Assembly: GCF_000379605.1 (NCBI RefSeq)
Contig: NZ_KB902579.1
Span: 124,111 to 188,110 of the forward strand
Direction: 5' to 3'
DNA length: 64,000 nucleotides
Origin: Rhizobium giardinii bv. giardinii H152
GTDB taxonomy: Bacteria; Pseudomonadota; Alphaproteobacteria; Rhizobiales; Rhizobiaceae
In this document: piece after piece, positions 9,116-17,680 of the stretch
How the letters are laid out: each line of letters begins with the position of its first letter
Numbering within the stretch: the stretch's first letter is position 1
The notes under the pieces: model-generated
Database searches by the model: none
The model's input: only the letters and a program-made list of their open reading frames with translations
What the model was told of the DNA's origin: nothing
Translations under genes and position numbers: made by a program

Positions 9116-9646
9116 TCAGGCCGATTTGACGGGGATTTTCTTTTCATTCTTCTGGGCTTCCGCTGATTTCGGCAGCTTGATTGTAAGCAGCCCTTTCGCA
9201 AAGGACGCCTCTATCTTGTTGGCGTCGACGACATCGGGGATGGGAAAGCTGCGCTGGAACGAGCCGTAGCTGCGTTCGGAGAGGTAGTAGTCCTTTTCTT
9301 TCTCTTCCTTTTCCTCCGTCTTTTCGCCTTTGAGCGTCAGCATGCCGTTCAAGATGGTGACCTCGATATTGCTTTCATCCATTCCGGGCAGTTCGGCGGT
9401 AATCTCGTATTCCTGGTTTCGTTCGACCACGTCGACAGCCGGAGCGATCTGCCAGCGGGTGTCGGCCGCGGTCGCGCCGCCTCTGCGTACACGGCTGAAG
9501 GGGGAGCGCCACGACAGGGGATGGAAGTCATCAAACAAGCGATCAATGTCCTGGCGCAGGCTATCCAACAGGTTCCAGGATTGCCCGGTCGCCACCGGTG
9601 TCGTGCCCTCGGTCTTAACTTGCAATTTTGTGGGCGACTTATTCAT
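9116..9646 (-). CDS. small heat-shock protein, Hsp20/alpha-crystallin family
   Basis: This 176-residue chaperone has an N-terminal region with the LDSLRQDIDRLFDDF helix, an alpha-crystallin domain (about 60-160) with PAVDVVERNQEYEITAELPG, the usual GVLTLxGE strand as GMLTLKGEK, a charged EEKEEKEKDYYLSERSYGSF segment, and KGLLTIKLPK near the end. Hsp20 proteins hold unfolded clients in an ATP-independent way. An open frame extends upstream, but the ATG at 9646 follows AAAAGGAG at ideal spacing. It is divergent from the P-type ATPase gene; the nearest FixK-type box is about 150 bp from its start. Confidence 0.92.
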   Translation of the reverse strand: MNKSPTKLQVKTEGTTPVATGQSWNLLDSLRQDIDRLFDDFHPLSWRSPFSRVRRGGATAADTRWQIAPAVDVVERNQEYEITAELPGMDESNIEVTILNGMLTLKGEKTEEKEEKEKDYYLSERSYGSFQRSFPIPDVVDANKIEASFAKGLLTIKLPKSAEAQKNEKKIPVKSA

Positions 9647-9790
9647 GATTGAGCTCCTTTTCAGGCTTTGTGTTTCGTCGTGGTTCGCAGCGGCGTCCAT
9701 CATCTCGAACAACTCGCGACGACAGCCTTGCCGGACACACCAAACCACTCGCGGCAGCATCGATCAGAGCCCTTTTGGCGATGAAGATCA

Positions 9791-9804
9791 TTGATGGGAA
9801 TCAA
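9791..9804. promoter_or_regulatory. perfect Fnr/FixK anaerobox
   Basis: TTGATGGGAATCAA matches TTGAT-N4-ATCAA exactly and is the best of the six boxes in the window. It lies about 151 bp upstream of the hsp20 start and about 195 bp upstream of the ATPase start. The position suits hsp20 if that message has a leader of roughly 100 bases. Confidence 0.75.
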
Positions 9805-9889
9805 AGCACCGCTAATTTCCCTTCGGCCGCGATGGCGGCGGCGGGTATTGCAGACCCCGGATGGCATGTTCCTGGCGTGTTCGAACCGA

Positions 9890-9903
9890 TTGACGCACGT
9901 CAA
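9890..9903. promoter_or_regulatory. second FixK-type box upstream of the P2-type ATPase
   Basis: TTGACGCACGTCAA is a perfect inverted repeat of TTGAC around four bases. Its centre is about 95 bp upstream of the ATPase ATG at 9992. Together with the site at 9791 it suggests that the two divergent genes each have their own FixK site. Confidence 0.68.
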
Positions 9904-9991
9904 AGGATACTCGCGTATGCCGGCTATAGTTCGACGAGGAACTCTCTTCCTGGCCTGCCGCCAAGGGGGGCATTTATCGGACGGAGCAACA

Positions 9992-12679
9992 ATGCATTCC
10001 GACGTTTCGAATGTTGAAAATGCCGCTCCGCTCGGTGCTTCCATTGACAGCGGGCTGAGCGGCCGAGACGCAAAAGCGAGGCTGGCGCGATTTGGCCGGA
10101 ACGTCCTGCCGGAACCGCGATCTCCTTCTTTCCTGGCGACATTTCTGCGGCAGTTTCGCAGCCCATTGATCTATATCCTTCTTGCGGCGGCTCTTGTTTC
10201 GCTGGCCCTGGGTGACGTTAAGGACGCTCTCTTTATTGGCGCCGTCTTGCTCATCAACGGGATTATTGGTGGCGTCCAGGAGCATTCGGCCGGACAAGCC
10301 GCCGCGGCCCTTCGGAAACTTGAGCAGCCGCATGCGACGGTTATCCGTGACGGCCAGCCCCAGGAGATCGATGCGCAACTGCTCGTGCCGGGTGACGTCG
10401 TCTCGCTTGATGCAGGCGGGCGGGTCCCTGCGGATATCAGCCTGAGGGCCGTGAACGATCTGCTTTGCGACGAATCGCTGCTGACCGGCGAGTCCGCTCC
10501 GGTCCGCAAGAAGGCTTCGTCCAGCCAGAATTTGGATGACGGGAGCGACTGCGCCGCCTTTGCGGGCGCGCTCATCACGCGCGGCCGGGGAAGGGGCGTC
10601 GTGATCGCGACTGGCGCGGCGACGCAGATCGGCAGAATCGCGGCCGAAATCGACAAGCCAGACGTCTCGCGCCCGCCCCTGATGATCCGGCTCGAGAGAT
10701 TCTCGCATATGATTGCCTGGATGGTCGGGCTCGCCGTGGCGCTGCTCATCATCGTGGGGCTCGCACGCGGGATGGCCTTGCAGGATCTTTTCATGATGTC
10801 CGTCGGCTTGGCCGTCAGCGCAATCCCGGAAGGCCTGCCCGTTGCGATCTCCGTGGCACTGGCCATCAGCATGCGCCGCATGGCGAAAGCGAATGTCATC
10901 GTGCGGCAAATGCCGGCCGTCGAATCGCTTGGGTCATGCACCATGATCGCAACCGACAAGACCGGCACGCTGACGCGCAACGAGTTGACCGTGACGGATA
11001 TTCTCCTGCCGGACGGAACGGAGCTGTCATGCGAGGCGGGAGCGGATCTCGATGCCTGCCGCATTCATGGCCCTGGAACAACGCCGGATCAGGCGCGTGA
11101 TATGGCGCTTGCCCTCCTCAAGGCTGCGGCCCTGCCGAATGAAGGCAGGCTGACGAAAGAAAGCGACGGCTGGAAGGGCGTCGGTGACACCGTCGACGTC
11201 GCTCTGCTTGCCGCCGCGCGCAAGGCAGGGATCGTGCAGCACGCAATCGAAGAAGACTATCCTCTGCTTGTTCGGATCCCCTATGAGCCGGACCTCAAAT
11301 ATGCCGCGTCCTTTCATCGTCGGGGAAAGAGCGTCCGAATCTTCGTCAAAGGGGCCGCCGAGACACTGATCGACATGGCCGATCGTATGGATGTTGGCGG
11401 TCGCGCCGTGCCGATCCACCGCGCAACCCTGGTCCGGCAGAAAGAGGAGATGGCCGCGCGGGGCCTGCGCGTGCTTGCCTTCGCAGAGGGCGAGATCGAA
11501 GATGAAATCGACGAAGGCTACGGTCATCATCACCTTGTCGACCTGGTTTTCCTCGGTTTGGCCGGCATGCAGGATCCGCTGCGGCCGGAAGTGCCGAAAG
11601 CCGTGAGCGACTGCCATGCCGCCGGAATGGAGGTGGCGATGGTGACGGGCGACGACCCCCGCACCGCGGCCGCGATTGCCTCACAGGCAGGATTGGTCTT
11701 CGGCCCGGATCAGGTGGTGACCGGCGCGGACGTCCGAAGCGCCGAAGAGAGCGGCTCGGAGACGCTTGATGAACTCACGCGGCGCGCGAGGATCTATGCG
11801 CGCGTATCGCCGACCCAAAAACTGTCGATCGTGCTGTCGTTGGCGCGCAATGGGCACTTTGTCGCCGTCACCGGTGACGGCGTCAACGACGCGCCGGCCC
11901 TGAGACAGGCTCATGTCGGGGTGGCGATGGGACGCAGGGGCACCGAGGTCGCCAAGGAGAGCGCCGACATCGTTATCACCGACGACAATTTCGCATCGAT
12001 CGTCAGCGGCGTTCGCGAAGGGCGGGTCGCCTACGCCAATATCCGCAAGGTGATTTTCATGCTGATGTCGACCGGTGCTGCCGAGGTGGTGCTGTTTCTG
12101 CTTGCGATACCGCTCGGCCTGCCTATGCCTTTGCTGCCTGTGCAACTGCTCTGGCTCAACCTCGTGACCAACGGCATCCAGGATGTGGCGTTGGCCGGTG
12201 AAAGAGCCGAGGGCGACGAGCTTTCCCGTCCCCCGCGCCGGCCAGGCGAACCGATCTTCGACCGACTAATGATCGAGCGTATCTGGCAATCCGCGCTGGT
12301 GATGGGATTTGGCGGTTTCGCAACATTCTACTGGTTGCTACAGCAGGGCTACAGCGAAGCGCAGGCGCGCAATATGCTGCTTCTGCTCCTGGTTCTGTTT
12401 GAAAATTTCCAGACCTTCAACAGTCGCTCTGAACGCAGGTCCGTCTTTGCGCTCGGTGTCTTTGCCAATCCATTGTTGGTCGTGAGCGTTGCCGCGGCGC
12501 AGGCGCTGCATATTTCGGCCATGTATATTCCCTGGCTGCGAGATACCTTGCAACTGGCGCCGATATCGCCCTGGGAATGGGCAGCGTTGCTTCTGGTCGC
12601 GTCCGCGGTGCTGGTCGCGATGGAATTCGATAAATTGCGCTGGCGCCGCAGTGGCGCGCAAACCGGATCATCGGCATGA
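9992..12679 (+). CDS. P2-type cation-transporting ATPase
   Basis: This 895-residue pump has an N-terminal cation ATPase domain (SGLSGRDAKARLARFGRN), the actuator with TGESAPV, AIPEGLPVAI in transmembrane helix 4 (the PEGL signature of Ca2+/Na+-type pumps), DKTGTLT, GDGVNDAPAL, and a six-helix C-terminal domain. The pattern is that of bacterial P2-type ATPases, which move Ca2+, Na+ or similar ions. The ion cannot be fixed from sequence. The start at 9992 has ACGGAG upstream; longer forms are open to 9791 but would read through both FixK boxes. In S. meliloti a similar ATPase pair sits in the FixK regulon, as I recall. Confidence 0.9.
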   Translation: MHSDVSNVENAAPLGASIDSGLSGRDAKARLARFGRNVLPEPRSPSFLATFLRQFRSPLIYILLAAALVSLALGDVKDALFIGAVLLINGIIGGVQEHSAGQAAAALRKLEQPHATVIRDGQPQEIDAQLLVPGDVVSLDAGGRVPADISLRAVNDLLCDESLLTGESAPVRKKASSSQNLDDGSDCAAFAGALITRGRGRGVVIATGAATQIGRIAAEIDKPDVSRPPLMIRLERFSHMIAWMVGLAVALLIIVGLARGMALQDLFMMSVGLAVSAIPEGLPVAISVALAISMRRMAKANVIVRQMPAVESLGSCTMIATDKTGTLTRNELTVTDILLPDGTELSCEAGADLDACRIHGPGTTPDQARDMALALLKAAALPNEGRLTKESDGWKGVGDTVDVALLAAARKAGIVQHAIEEDYPLLVRIPYEPDLKYAASFHRRGKSVRIFVKGAAETLIDMADRMDVGGRAVPIHRATLVRQKEEMAARGLRVLAFAEGEIEDEIDEGYGHHHLVDLVFLGLAGMQDPLRPEVPKAVSDCHAAGMEVAMVTGDDPRTAAAIASQAGLVFGPDQVVTGADVRSAEESGSETLDELTRRARIYARVSPTQKLSIVLSLARNGHFVAVTGDGVNDAPALRQAHVGVAMGRRGTEVAKESADIVITDDNFASIVSGVREGRVAYANIRKVIFMLMSTGAAEVVLFLLAIPLGLPMPLLPVQLLWLNLVTNGIQDVALAGERAEGDELSRPPRRPGEPIFDRLMIERIWQSALVMGFGGFATFYWLLQQGYSEAQARNMLLLLLVLFENFQTFNSRSERRSVFALGVFANPLLVVSVAAAQALHISAMYIPWLRDTLQLAPISPWEWAALLLVASAVLVAMEFDKLRWRRSGAQTGSSA

Positions 12680-12837
12680 CGACAGAGGGGGAGCAGGTGG
12701 ACGGCGCTTGATCCGGCCCACCTCGCCAGGTGCCAGCGAGCGAGCCGGCATCACCATCCGGGTTTTCGGGGTACCTGCTGCGCGCTTGGCCTCTCGTCAA
12801 CATCGTTTGAGACCGACCAGCATCTGCGTCGCTTCAA

Positions 12838-12851
12838 TTGACCGGCATCAA
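12838..12851. promoter_or_regulatory. FixK/Fnr box upstream of the second universal stress gene
   Basis: TTGACCGGCATCAA fits TTGA(T/C)-N4-ATCAA and is centred about 81 bp upstream of the ATG at 12926. It is very similar in sequence and placement to the box at 4803-4816 before the other universal stress gene. Confidence 0.68.
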
Positions 12852-12925
12852 TGACGGAAGGCTTCGCGTGAATTATTCTTCGATGAAGCGCATCTGCGAT
12901 GCGCTCGGTTTGGGAGGACGGGGTC

Positions 12926-13747
12926 ATGAAAGCGCAATTTCACCTGCCGCTGATCACCTATCCGGATGCCAGCTCCGACTGGATCATTGAAAACGCACTT
13001 GAATTGTCGCGCCACCAGGGGGCAGCGCTGAGTGCCAGTGTCCTGCAGGTGAGAATACCCAGGATATCCCACCCGTTTCCCACAATCGTTGATGTTGAGA
13101 AGATGGTCCATGATGCAGAGCAACTTAGCCGCCAACGCGCAACGGCTTTAACCGAAAAGCTCCGAACGCAAGCGAACACGGCTCAGCAGGACGTGACAGT
13201 GGTGCCATTTGAGGCAAAGCAACCCTTCGTCGGCGAACGGGTCGCCCAATTGTCGCGGGCGTATGATTTTTCGATACTGGAATTGGTTCCGACAGCCAGG
13301 TCGTTGATTGAGAGCGTTCTTTTCGACGGTGGTCGCCCGGCGGTCATCTTCCCCGCCGCAAGCTGCTCTGGACGTATCGAGACCATCGCGATCGCGTGGG
13401 ATGGCAGCGCGACGGCTGCAAGAGCAGTGACCGGGGCGCGATATTTTTTGGAGAAGTGTTCAAGCGTCGTACTTGTGTCCGTCACGGACGACAAACTGAT
13501 CGATGAAGACATCCGCGACCGTTTGGCAGAGACACTTAGCAGGAGCGGTCTGAGGGTCGAGGTCGTTACCCTCCACGTAAATGGGGACAGTGCCGCTGCT
13601 GCCATTCAATCGGCCGCAACGGAAAAACATGCCGACTTGTTGGTGGCAGGTGCCTTTGGGCACTCAAGGCTGCGTGAGTTCATTCTGGGCGGCGTCACGC
13701 GTTCATTCCTGACAGATCTCTCAATGCCCATTCTCATGTCACACTAG
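12926..13747 (+). CDS. universal stress protein, two UspA-like domains
   Basis: This 273-residue protein has two Usp domains. The C-terminal domain has the nucleotide-binding pattern AGAFGHSRLREFILGG followed by VTRSF, and the protein ends SMPILMSH like its paralogue at 4883-5719. The N-terminal half contains PLITYPDASSDWIIENALEL and is diverged. An in-frame ATG occurs at 12899, but the one at 12926 follows GGGAGGA at better spacing. The gene stands alone between the ATPase and the EF-hand gene, with a FixK-type box about 80 bp upstream. Confidence 0.88.
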   Translation: MKAQFHLPLITYPDASSDWIIENALELSRHQGAALSASVLQVRIPRISHPFPTIVDVEKMVHDAEQLSRQRATALTEKLRTQANTAQQDVTVVPFEAKQPFVGERVAQLSRAYDFSILELVPTARSLIESVLFDGGRPAVIFPAASCSGRIETIAIAWDGSATAARAVTGARYFLEKCSSVVLVSVTDDKLIDEDIRDRLAETLSRSGLRVEVVTLHVNGDSAAAAIQSAATEKHADLLVAGAFGHSRLREFILGGVTRSFLTDLSMPILMSH

Positions 13748-13811
13748 GCTGTCGGGAAGGAGCGTCGTGCCGTTTGCCAGATATCTCTCGGGGCGCGATG
13801 CCGTGAATCGC

Positions 13812-13825
13812 TTGATCTGGCGCAA
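13812..13825. promoter_or_regulatory. FixK-type box upstream of the EF-hand protein gene
   Basis: TTGATCTGGCGCAA is the same variant box as at 6327-6340 apart from one central base. The centre is about 121 bp upstream of the start at 13940. The right half-site is GCAA, allowed in the FixK pattern TTG(A/C)-N6-(T/G)CAA. Confidence 0.5.
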
Positions 13826-13939
13826 TGCGCCGTTTCGTCCTTGGCGCATCATCGAAACCGGTGGAAGCGGAGGAGAACACAACCGAGCCAAAGCCAGGAC
13901 CATCGATGACGTAGACATCACCTTAAGAAGGAGAACGAA

Positions 13940-14362
13940 ATGACATCGGCCAAGTTGACGCGCGGAGCTATTGTCTTCGCGCTGATTGCCATCGGTTCGA
14001 CATCCGTTGTCGGTGCGCAGACAGGCGATACAGATCCACATCATCCTGAGGCAAATTCTGGCCAGGCGACGCAAACGCCCGATGCCAACGCCGACGCGAG
14101 ACAAGACCAGGGAACACAGTTTGGTCAGTTCGGCATGATGGGCCGCAACATGATGCATCCCGGTATGATGGGCGGAATGCCCATGGGCGCGATGCGCGGG
14201 CACATGATGAAGATCATGTTCGCGATCGCGGATGCCGATGGGGATGGCGCTCTCTCGTTCGAGGAAGTGTCCACCATCCATAAACGAATCTTCGACAGGG
14301 TGGATGCCGACAAGAACGCCAAGGTCACGCCGGAGGAAATGCAGACGTTTATGCGTGAGTAA
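13940..14362 (+). CDS. exported EF-hand protein, Met/His-rich
   Basis: This 140-residue protein has a signal peptide (residues 1-26, likely cleaved after VGAQ), a polar linker with several HH and Gln/Thr residues, a Met-rich central segment (GMMGRNMMHPGMMGGMPMG), then two EF-hand loops: DADGDGALSFEE and DADKNAKVTPEE. The EF-hands suggest calcium binding in the periplasm. The Met/His-rich stretch is the type seen in periplasmic copper-binding proteins. Both points are inferences from motifs. The ATG is preceded by AAGGAGAA (13927-13934). It closes the FixK-box-carrying block. Confidence 0.82.
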   Translation: MTSAKLTRGAIVFALIAIGSTSVVGAQTGDTDPHHPEANSGQATQTPDANADARQDQGTQFGQFGMMGRNMMHPGMMGGMPMGAMRGHMMKIMFAIADADGDGALSFEEVSTIHKRIFDRVDADKNAKVTPEEMQTFMRE

Positions 14363-14764
14363 TGCGTTGAACTCTTCCCATCGCTAGAGATTTGCGATCC
14401 GCCCCCGCAGTACAAGGGTCGCGGAATGGCGGTGTCGGATGCGATTCCAGCCGCTGACCGGGGCGCGAAAAAATCGGCCACATGTCGCGCGAGCCGTGCT
14501 CAGCCGAAGTTGATCAAGTTGAGCGCGGGGAGCGGCCCGCCGGTGAACCGCACGAGCCCGCCGCCGGGCCGCACAGGAACGGCATCGTAGGCGGCTGCGC
14601 GAAATCCGTCGAAGCGAGGCGCCAGGCGTCGACCGCGCGGGAGCAGCGCCAACCCGACGCTGCGCGGTTTTCGCGGGTGCTTATTTGACACATGTATGAT
14701 AAGTGATATGTCTCGGCTTATCGGCGAAGCGTTGGCCAGGTTTCGCTAAAGAGGAAGATCTAAC
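14363..14764. other. 402-bp intergenic region
   Basis: This GC-rich stretch has open frames of about 60-70 codons on both strands. Neither has a convincing ribosome site or recognisable motif, so I call no gene. The right end (14691-14712) holds a candidate operator for the GntR-type regulator encoded at 16907-17638. Confidence 0.5.
14691..14712. promoter_or_regulatory. candidate GntR/FCD operator upstream of the epimerase gene
   Basis: The site reads ATGTATGATAAGTGATATG at 14692-14710, about 65 bp before the ATG at 14765. The core ATAAGTGATAT is repeated exactly at 17734-17744 in the regulator's own divergent promoter. The half-site GTATGA recurs at 17683-17688. Shared sites at both promoters fit one FCD-family regulator. 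Confidence 0.55.
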
Positions 14765-15577
14765 ATGACCGATTTTCAGAGAACATTGCTCACCGGCGCG
14801 GCCGGCGAACTCGGAACACAGTTGCGCAAATCCGGCACGAAGCTCGGCAAGACCGTGCGCCTTTCGGCGCTGACACCCTTCGACGACCTCGCCCCTCATG
14901 AAGAGGACACGCCAGCCGATCTTGCGGATTTCGATGCGGTTTCCGAAGCCGTGAAGGGCTGCGATGCCATCATCCACATGGGTGGACAGGGCCTGGAAGG
15001 CCCGTGGCAGAAGGTGCTCGATTCCAACATCATCGGTAGCTATAACGTTTATGAGGCGGCCCGCCGGCATGGCGTCAAGCGCATCATCTATGCAAGCTCC
15101 GTCCATGCGATCGGCTACTACGAGCGGACCGAGACGATCGACGCGAATGTGCCGACCCGACCGGACAGCCTCTACGGCGTGTCGAAAACCTTTACGGAAA
15201 ACCTCGCTCGCTACTATTTCGACAAGTTCGCCATCGAGAGCGCCTGCATCCGCATCGGCTCGTGCTTTGCCGAACCGACCGACCGCCGTCATCTGATCAC
15301 CTGGCTCTCCTATCGCGACTGCCGGCAACTGGTGGAAAAGGCGCTTGCGGCCCCGCGTGTCGGCTTCATGGTCGCCTACGGCATGTCCAACAACAGTGAA
15401 GCTTTCTGGGACAACCGGTCGGCTGCGGTGCTCGGCTACAAGCCGCAGGACAGCGCCGACGACTACCGGGAAAAGGTGCTGGCGAAAACCAAGCAAGGCG
15501 ATCCAAACGACCCGGCCGTGCGCTTCCAGGGCGGGAGCTTCTGTGCCGCTGGTCACTACGAAGACGAGCATAAGTAA
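14765..15577 (+). CDS. NAD-dependent epimerase/dehydratase family, uronate dehydrogenase-like
   Basis: This 270-residue extended SDR has the NAD site TGAAGELG, the substrate-side segment VYEAARRHGVKRIIYASS and the catalytic Tyr-x3-Lys in YGVSKTFTENLARYYFDKF, followed by CIRIGSC and a C-terminal RFQGGSF. These motifs match Agrobacterium uronate dehydrogenase, which oxidises glucuronate or galacturonate to the aldarolactone. N-terminal and loop sequences differ enough that another sugar acid is possible. It is the first gene of a pair with the FAD oxidoreductase 10 bp downstream. The start has AAAGAGGAAG upstream. A GntR-type operator candidate lies in front. Confidence 0.78.
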   Translation: MTDFQRTLLTGAAGELGTQLRKSGTKLGKTVRLSALTPFDDLAPHEEDTPADLADFDAVSEAVKGCDAIIHMGGQGLEGPWQKVLDSNIIGSYNVYEAARRHGVKRIIYASSVHAIGYYERTETIDANVPTRPDSLYGVSKTFTENLARYYFDKFAIESACIRIGSCFAEPTDRRHLITWLSYRDCRQLVEKALAAPRVGFMVAYGMSNNSEAFWDNRSAAVLGYKPQDSADDYREKVLAKTKQGDPNDPAVRFQGGSFCAAGHYEDEHK

Positions 15578-15587
15578 GGCAGGGACG

Positions 15588-16781
15588 ATGCAGGCTGCAA
15601 AAACGTCTTATGATGTGGTGATCGTGGGCGGAGCGGTGGTCGGCAGCGCGACGGCCTTCTTCCTCGCGACAAATCCCGATTTCAGGGGCTCGATACTCGT
15701 GATCGAACGCGACTGGAGCTATGCCAGATCGGCCACGGCGCTGTCCTCAAGCTCGATCAGGCACCAGTTTTCAAACGCCATCAATGTTAAGGTTTCGCAG
15801 TTCGGCACTGAGTTCATTCGCGCGTTCAACAGGCATGTTGCCGTCGATGACGACACGCCGGAAATCGGCTTTCACGAAAACGGCTATCTTTTCCTGGCGG
15901 GCGACGACCGCGGTCAGGAGGTCCTGGAGCGCAACCATGCGACGCAGAAGTCCTGCGGAGCCGACGTCACGCTGCTGGATTCGGACGCGCTTGGTCGCCG
16001 GTTTCCCTGGCTCAATCTTGAAGGGCTGACACTCGGCAGCTATGGCGAACGGGGCGAGGGATGGTTCGACAGCTCGGCGCTGATGCAGGGTTTCCGCAAG
16101 AAGGCGAGATCGCTTGGCGTCGAATATATCGAAGACGAGGTGGTCTCCATCGAGCGTGACGGTGAGCGTGTCGTCTCCGTTACGACAAGGAGCGGCCAGA
16201 CGATCGGCTGCGGCCAGCTGGTCAATACCGCGGGAACGCGCGGCACGCTGGTGGCTCGCATGGCAGGCCTGGATATACCGGTCGAGCCGCGCCGCCGTTC
16301 TCTTTTCGTGGTTGATTGCCGGACGCCACTTGAAGGCAAGGTGGGTCTCACCATCGATCCGACTGGCGTGTTTTTCCGGCCGGAAGGCAAGTTCTACCTC
16401 ATGGGGACCTACCCGAAGCACGACCCGGAGGTGGACCCTGACGATTTCGACGTGATGCATGATGAATTCGAGGCGGAAATCTGGCCGATCCTGGCGCAGC
16501 GTGTTCCCGCTTTCGAGGCCATCAAGGTCGTCAATTCGTGGGCAGGACATTACGATTATTGCACGCTCGACCACAACGTCATCCTTGGTCCGCACACTGA
16601 CGTGAAGAACTTCCTGTTTGCCAACGGCTTTAGTGGTCACGGCCTGCAGCAGTCCCCGGCCATGGGACGGGGCTTAAGTGAACTGATCACGTACGGTGCA
16701 TTCAGGACGCTCGACCTCTCGCCGTTCGGTTACGAGCGCGTGGTCGCCAACCGCCCATTCCTTGAAAACGCGGTCATCTGA
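15588..16781 (+). CDS. FAD-dependent oxidoreductase, DAO family
   Basis: This 397-residue flavoenzyme has the N-terminal dinucleotide fold DVVIVGGAVVGSATAFFL, the segment ATALSSSSIRHQFS that contacts FAD in D-amino-acid-oxidase/sarcosine-oxidase relatives, and a C-terminal NGFSGHGLQQSPAMGRG flavin loop. Such enzymes oxidise amines, amino acids or hydroxy acids. The substrate here is open, though the position directly behind a uronate-dehydrogenase-like gene suggests sugar-acid or amino-sugar catabolism. The ATG at 15588 follows AAGGCAGGG, and the two genes are 10 bp apart, so co-translation is likely. Confidence 0.82.
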   Translation: MQAAKTSYDVVIVGGAVVGSATAFFLATNPDFRGSILVIERDWSYARSATALSSSSIRHQFSNAINVKVSQFGTEFIRAFNRHVAVDDDTPEIGFHENGYLFLAGDDRGQEVLERNHATQKSCGADVTLLDSDALGRRFPWLNLEGLTLGSYGERGEGWFDSSALMQGFRKKARSLGVEYIEDEVVSIERDGERVVSVTTRSGQTIGCGQLVNTAGTRGTLVARMAGLDIPVEPRRRSLFVVDCRTPLEGKVGLTIDPTGVFFRPEGKFYLMGTYPKHDPEVDPDDFDVMHDEFEAEIWPILAQRVPAFEAIKVVNSWAGHYDYCTLDHNVILGPHTDVKNFLFANGFSGHGLQQSPAMGRGLSELITYGAFRTLDLSPFGYERVVANRPFLENAVI

Positions 16782-16906
16782 ATCAAGAAGGTGAGGCCTC
16801 GGGCAGGCCCGCTCTGATTGAGATCCGGGCTTCGGACAGTGGAGCGGTTTGCCGATTACGCCGCTCGAAGCGAGCAGAAATGCCGCCGGGTAAACCTGCC
16901 GTCGAT

Positions 16907-17638
16907 TTACTCGGCGATCTCGGTGCTGGCTGGCTCGTCGAGCATGGCGCGGTAGCGGTTCAGGCTTTCCTCCAGATGAAGCGCCAGGGCATTCTTTGCC
17001 GCTTTGGCATCCCCTTGGGTAATCGCCGCCAGAATGACCGCGTGCTCTTTGTTGATTTTCTTCAGATACGTCTGGTAGGTCCGCGCCGACTGCCTGTGTT
17101 TGAGAACCAGATCGAAGCTGATCTCCCCCACCACCGCCTGAAGAAAGCGCGGAAAGTGCGGGTTCCTGGTTGCTTTGGCGATGGCGAGATGAAACTCGAA
17201 ATCGGCTTGCGCCTCGATCTCCGCGTCCTCACTTTGAAGGCTTTCCAGATGGTCGTAGGCTCTGGCAATCTCGGCGAGTGCTTCCGGCGTGCGGCGCGTG
17301 GCGGCAAGGGCGACGGACTGCATCTCGACGCCCAGTCGAAGCTCCAGTATTTGCATCGCCGAGCGAATATCGTCGATCCGACTGATCTCGAAATTGAGGG
17401 TCTTGGTGTCCTTGCCGGTCACATAGACACCGTCACCCTGGCGCGTGATCACACGTCCGCCGACCTTCAGGGACGTAACAGCCTCACGGATCACGGTTCT
17501 GCTGACGCCAAACTCTTCGCACAACTGAGCGCTTGACGGTATCTTTTCGCCTGGCGGATAGAGGCCTGAATCGATCCGGCTGGCAAGTTGCGCCACCACA
17601 ATTTCGGCGAGGTTTCCACGCTGCGTGATTACCGACAC
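16907..17638 (-). CDS. GntR-family regulator with FCD domain
   Basis: This 243-residue repressor-type protein has an N-terminal winged helix (EIVVAQLASRIDSGLYPPGE, then LCEEFGVSRTVIREAV) and a C-terminal FCD helical bundle that normally binds an organic acid plus a metal (FEFHLAIAKATRNPHF, then EHAVILAAI). I start it at the GTG at 17638, because TTGGAGC lies 8 bases upstream and the winged helix then begins about ten residues in. Longer versions starting at ATG 17734 or 17800 would run through the putative operator. It lies between the catabolic gene pairs and is divergent from the SDR at 17789, so it likely controls both. Confidence 0.85.
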   Translation of the reverse strand: MSVITQRGNLAEIVVAQLASRIDSGLYPPGEKIPSSAQLCEEFGVSRTVIREAVTSLKVGGRVITRQGDGVYVTGKDTKTLNFEISRIDDIRSAMQILELRLGVEMQSVALAATRRTPEALAEIARAYDHLESLQSEDAEIEAQADFEFHLAIAKATRNPHFPRFLQAVVGEISFDLVLKHRQSARTYQTYLKKINKEHAVILAAITQGDAKAAKNALALHLEESLNRYRAMLDEPASTEIAE

Positions 17639-17680
17639 GTAACTTGCTCCAAACTTCGAATGCACCTCAGTACATTTATT

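Larger units (their letters stand above)
9647..9991. promoter_or_regulatory. divergent promoter region of hsp20 and the P2-type ATPase, 345 bp
   Basis: No gene is supported in this stretch. The ATPase frame is open to the left as far as 9791, but its good ribosome site is at 9992. The region holds two FixK/Fnr boxes (9791-9804 and 9890-9903), one nearer to each divergent gene. Confidence 0.6.

Noticed and set aside
9791-9991. A longer start for the P2-type ATPase, beginning with TTG 9791
   Set aside because: The extra 67 residues contain no family motif, would read through both FixK boxes and start within one of them. The ATG at 9992 has a good ribosome site.
14500-14691. A 63-codon minus-strand frame starting with GTG at the candidate GntR operator
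   Set aside because: It has no clear ribosome site, no similarity I can recognise, and its start falls inside a likely operator. It may still be a tiny gene but is not supported.
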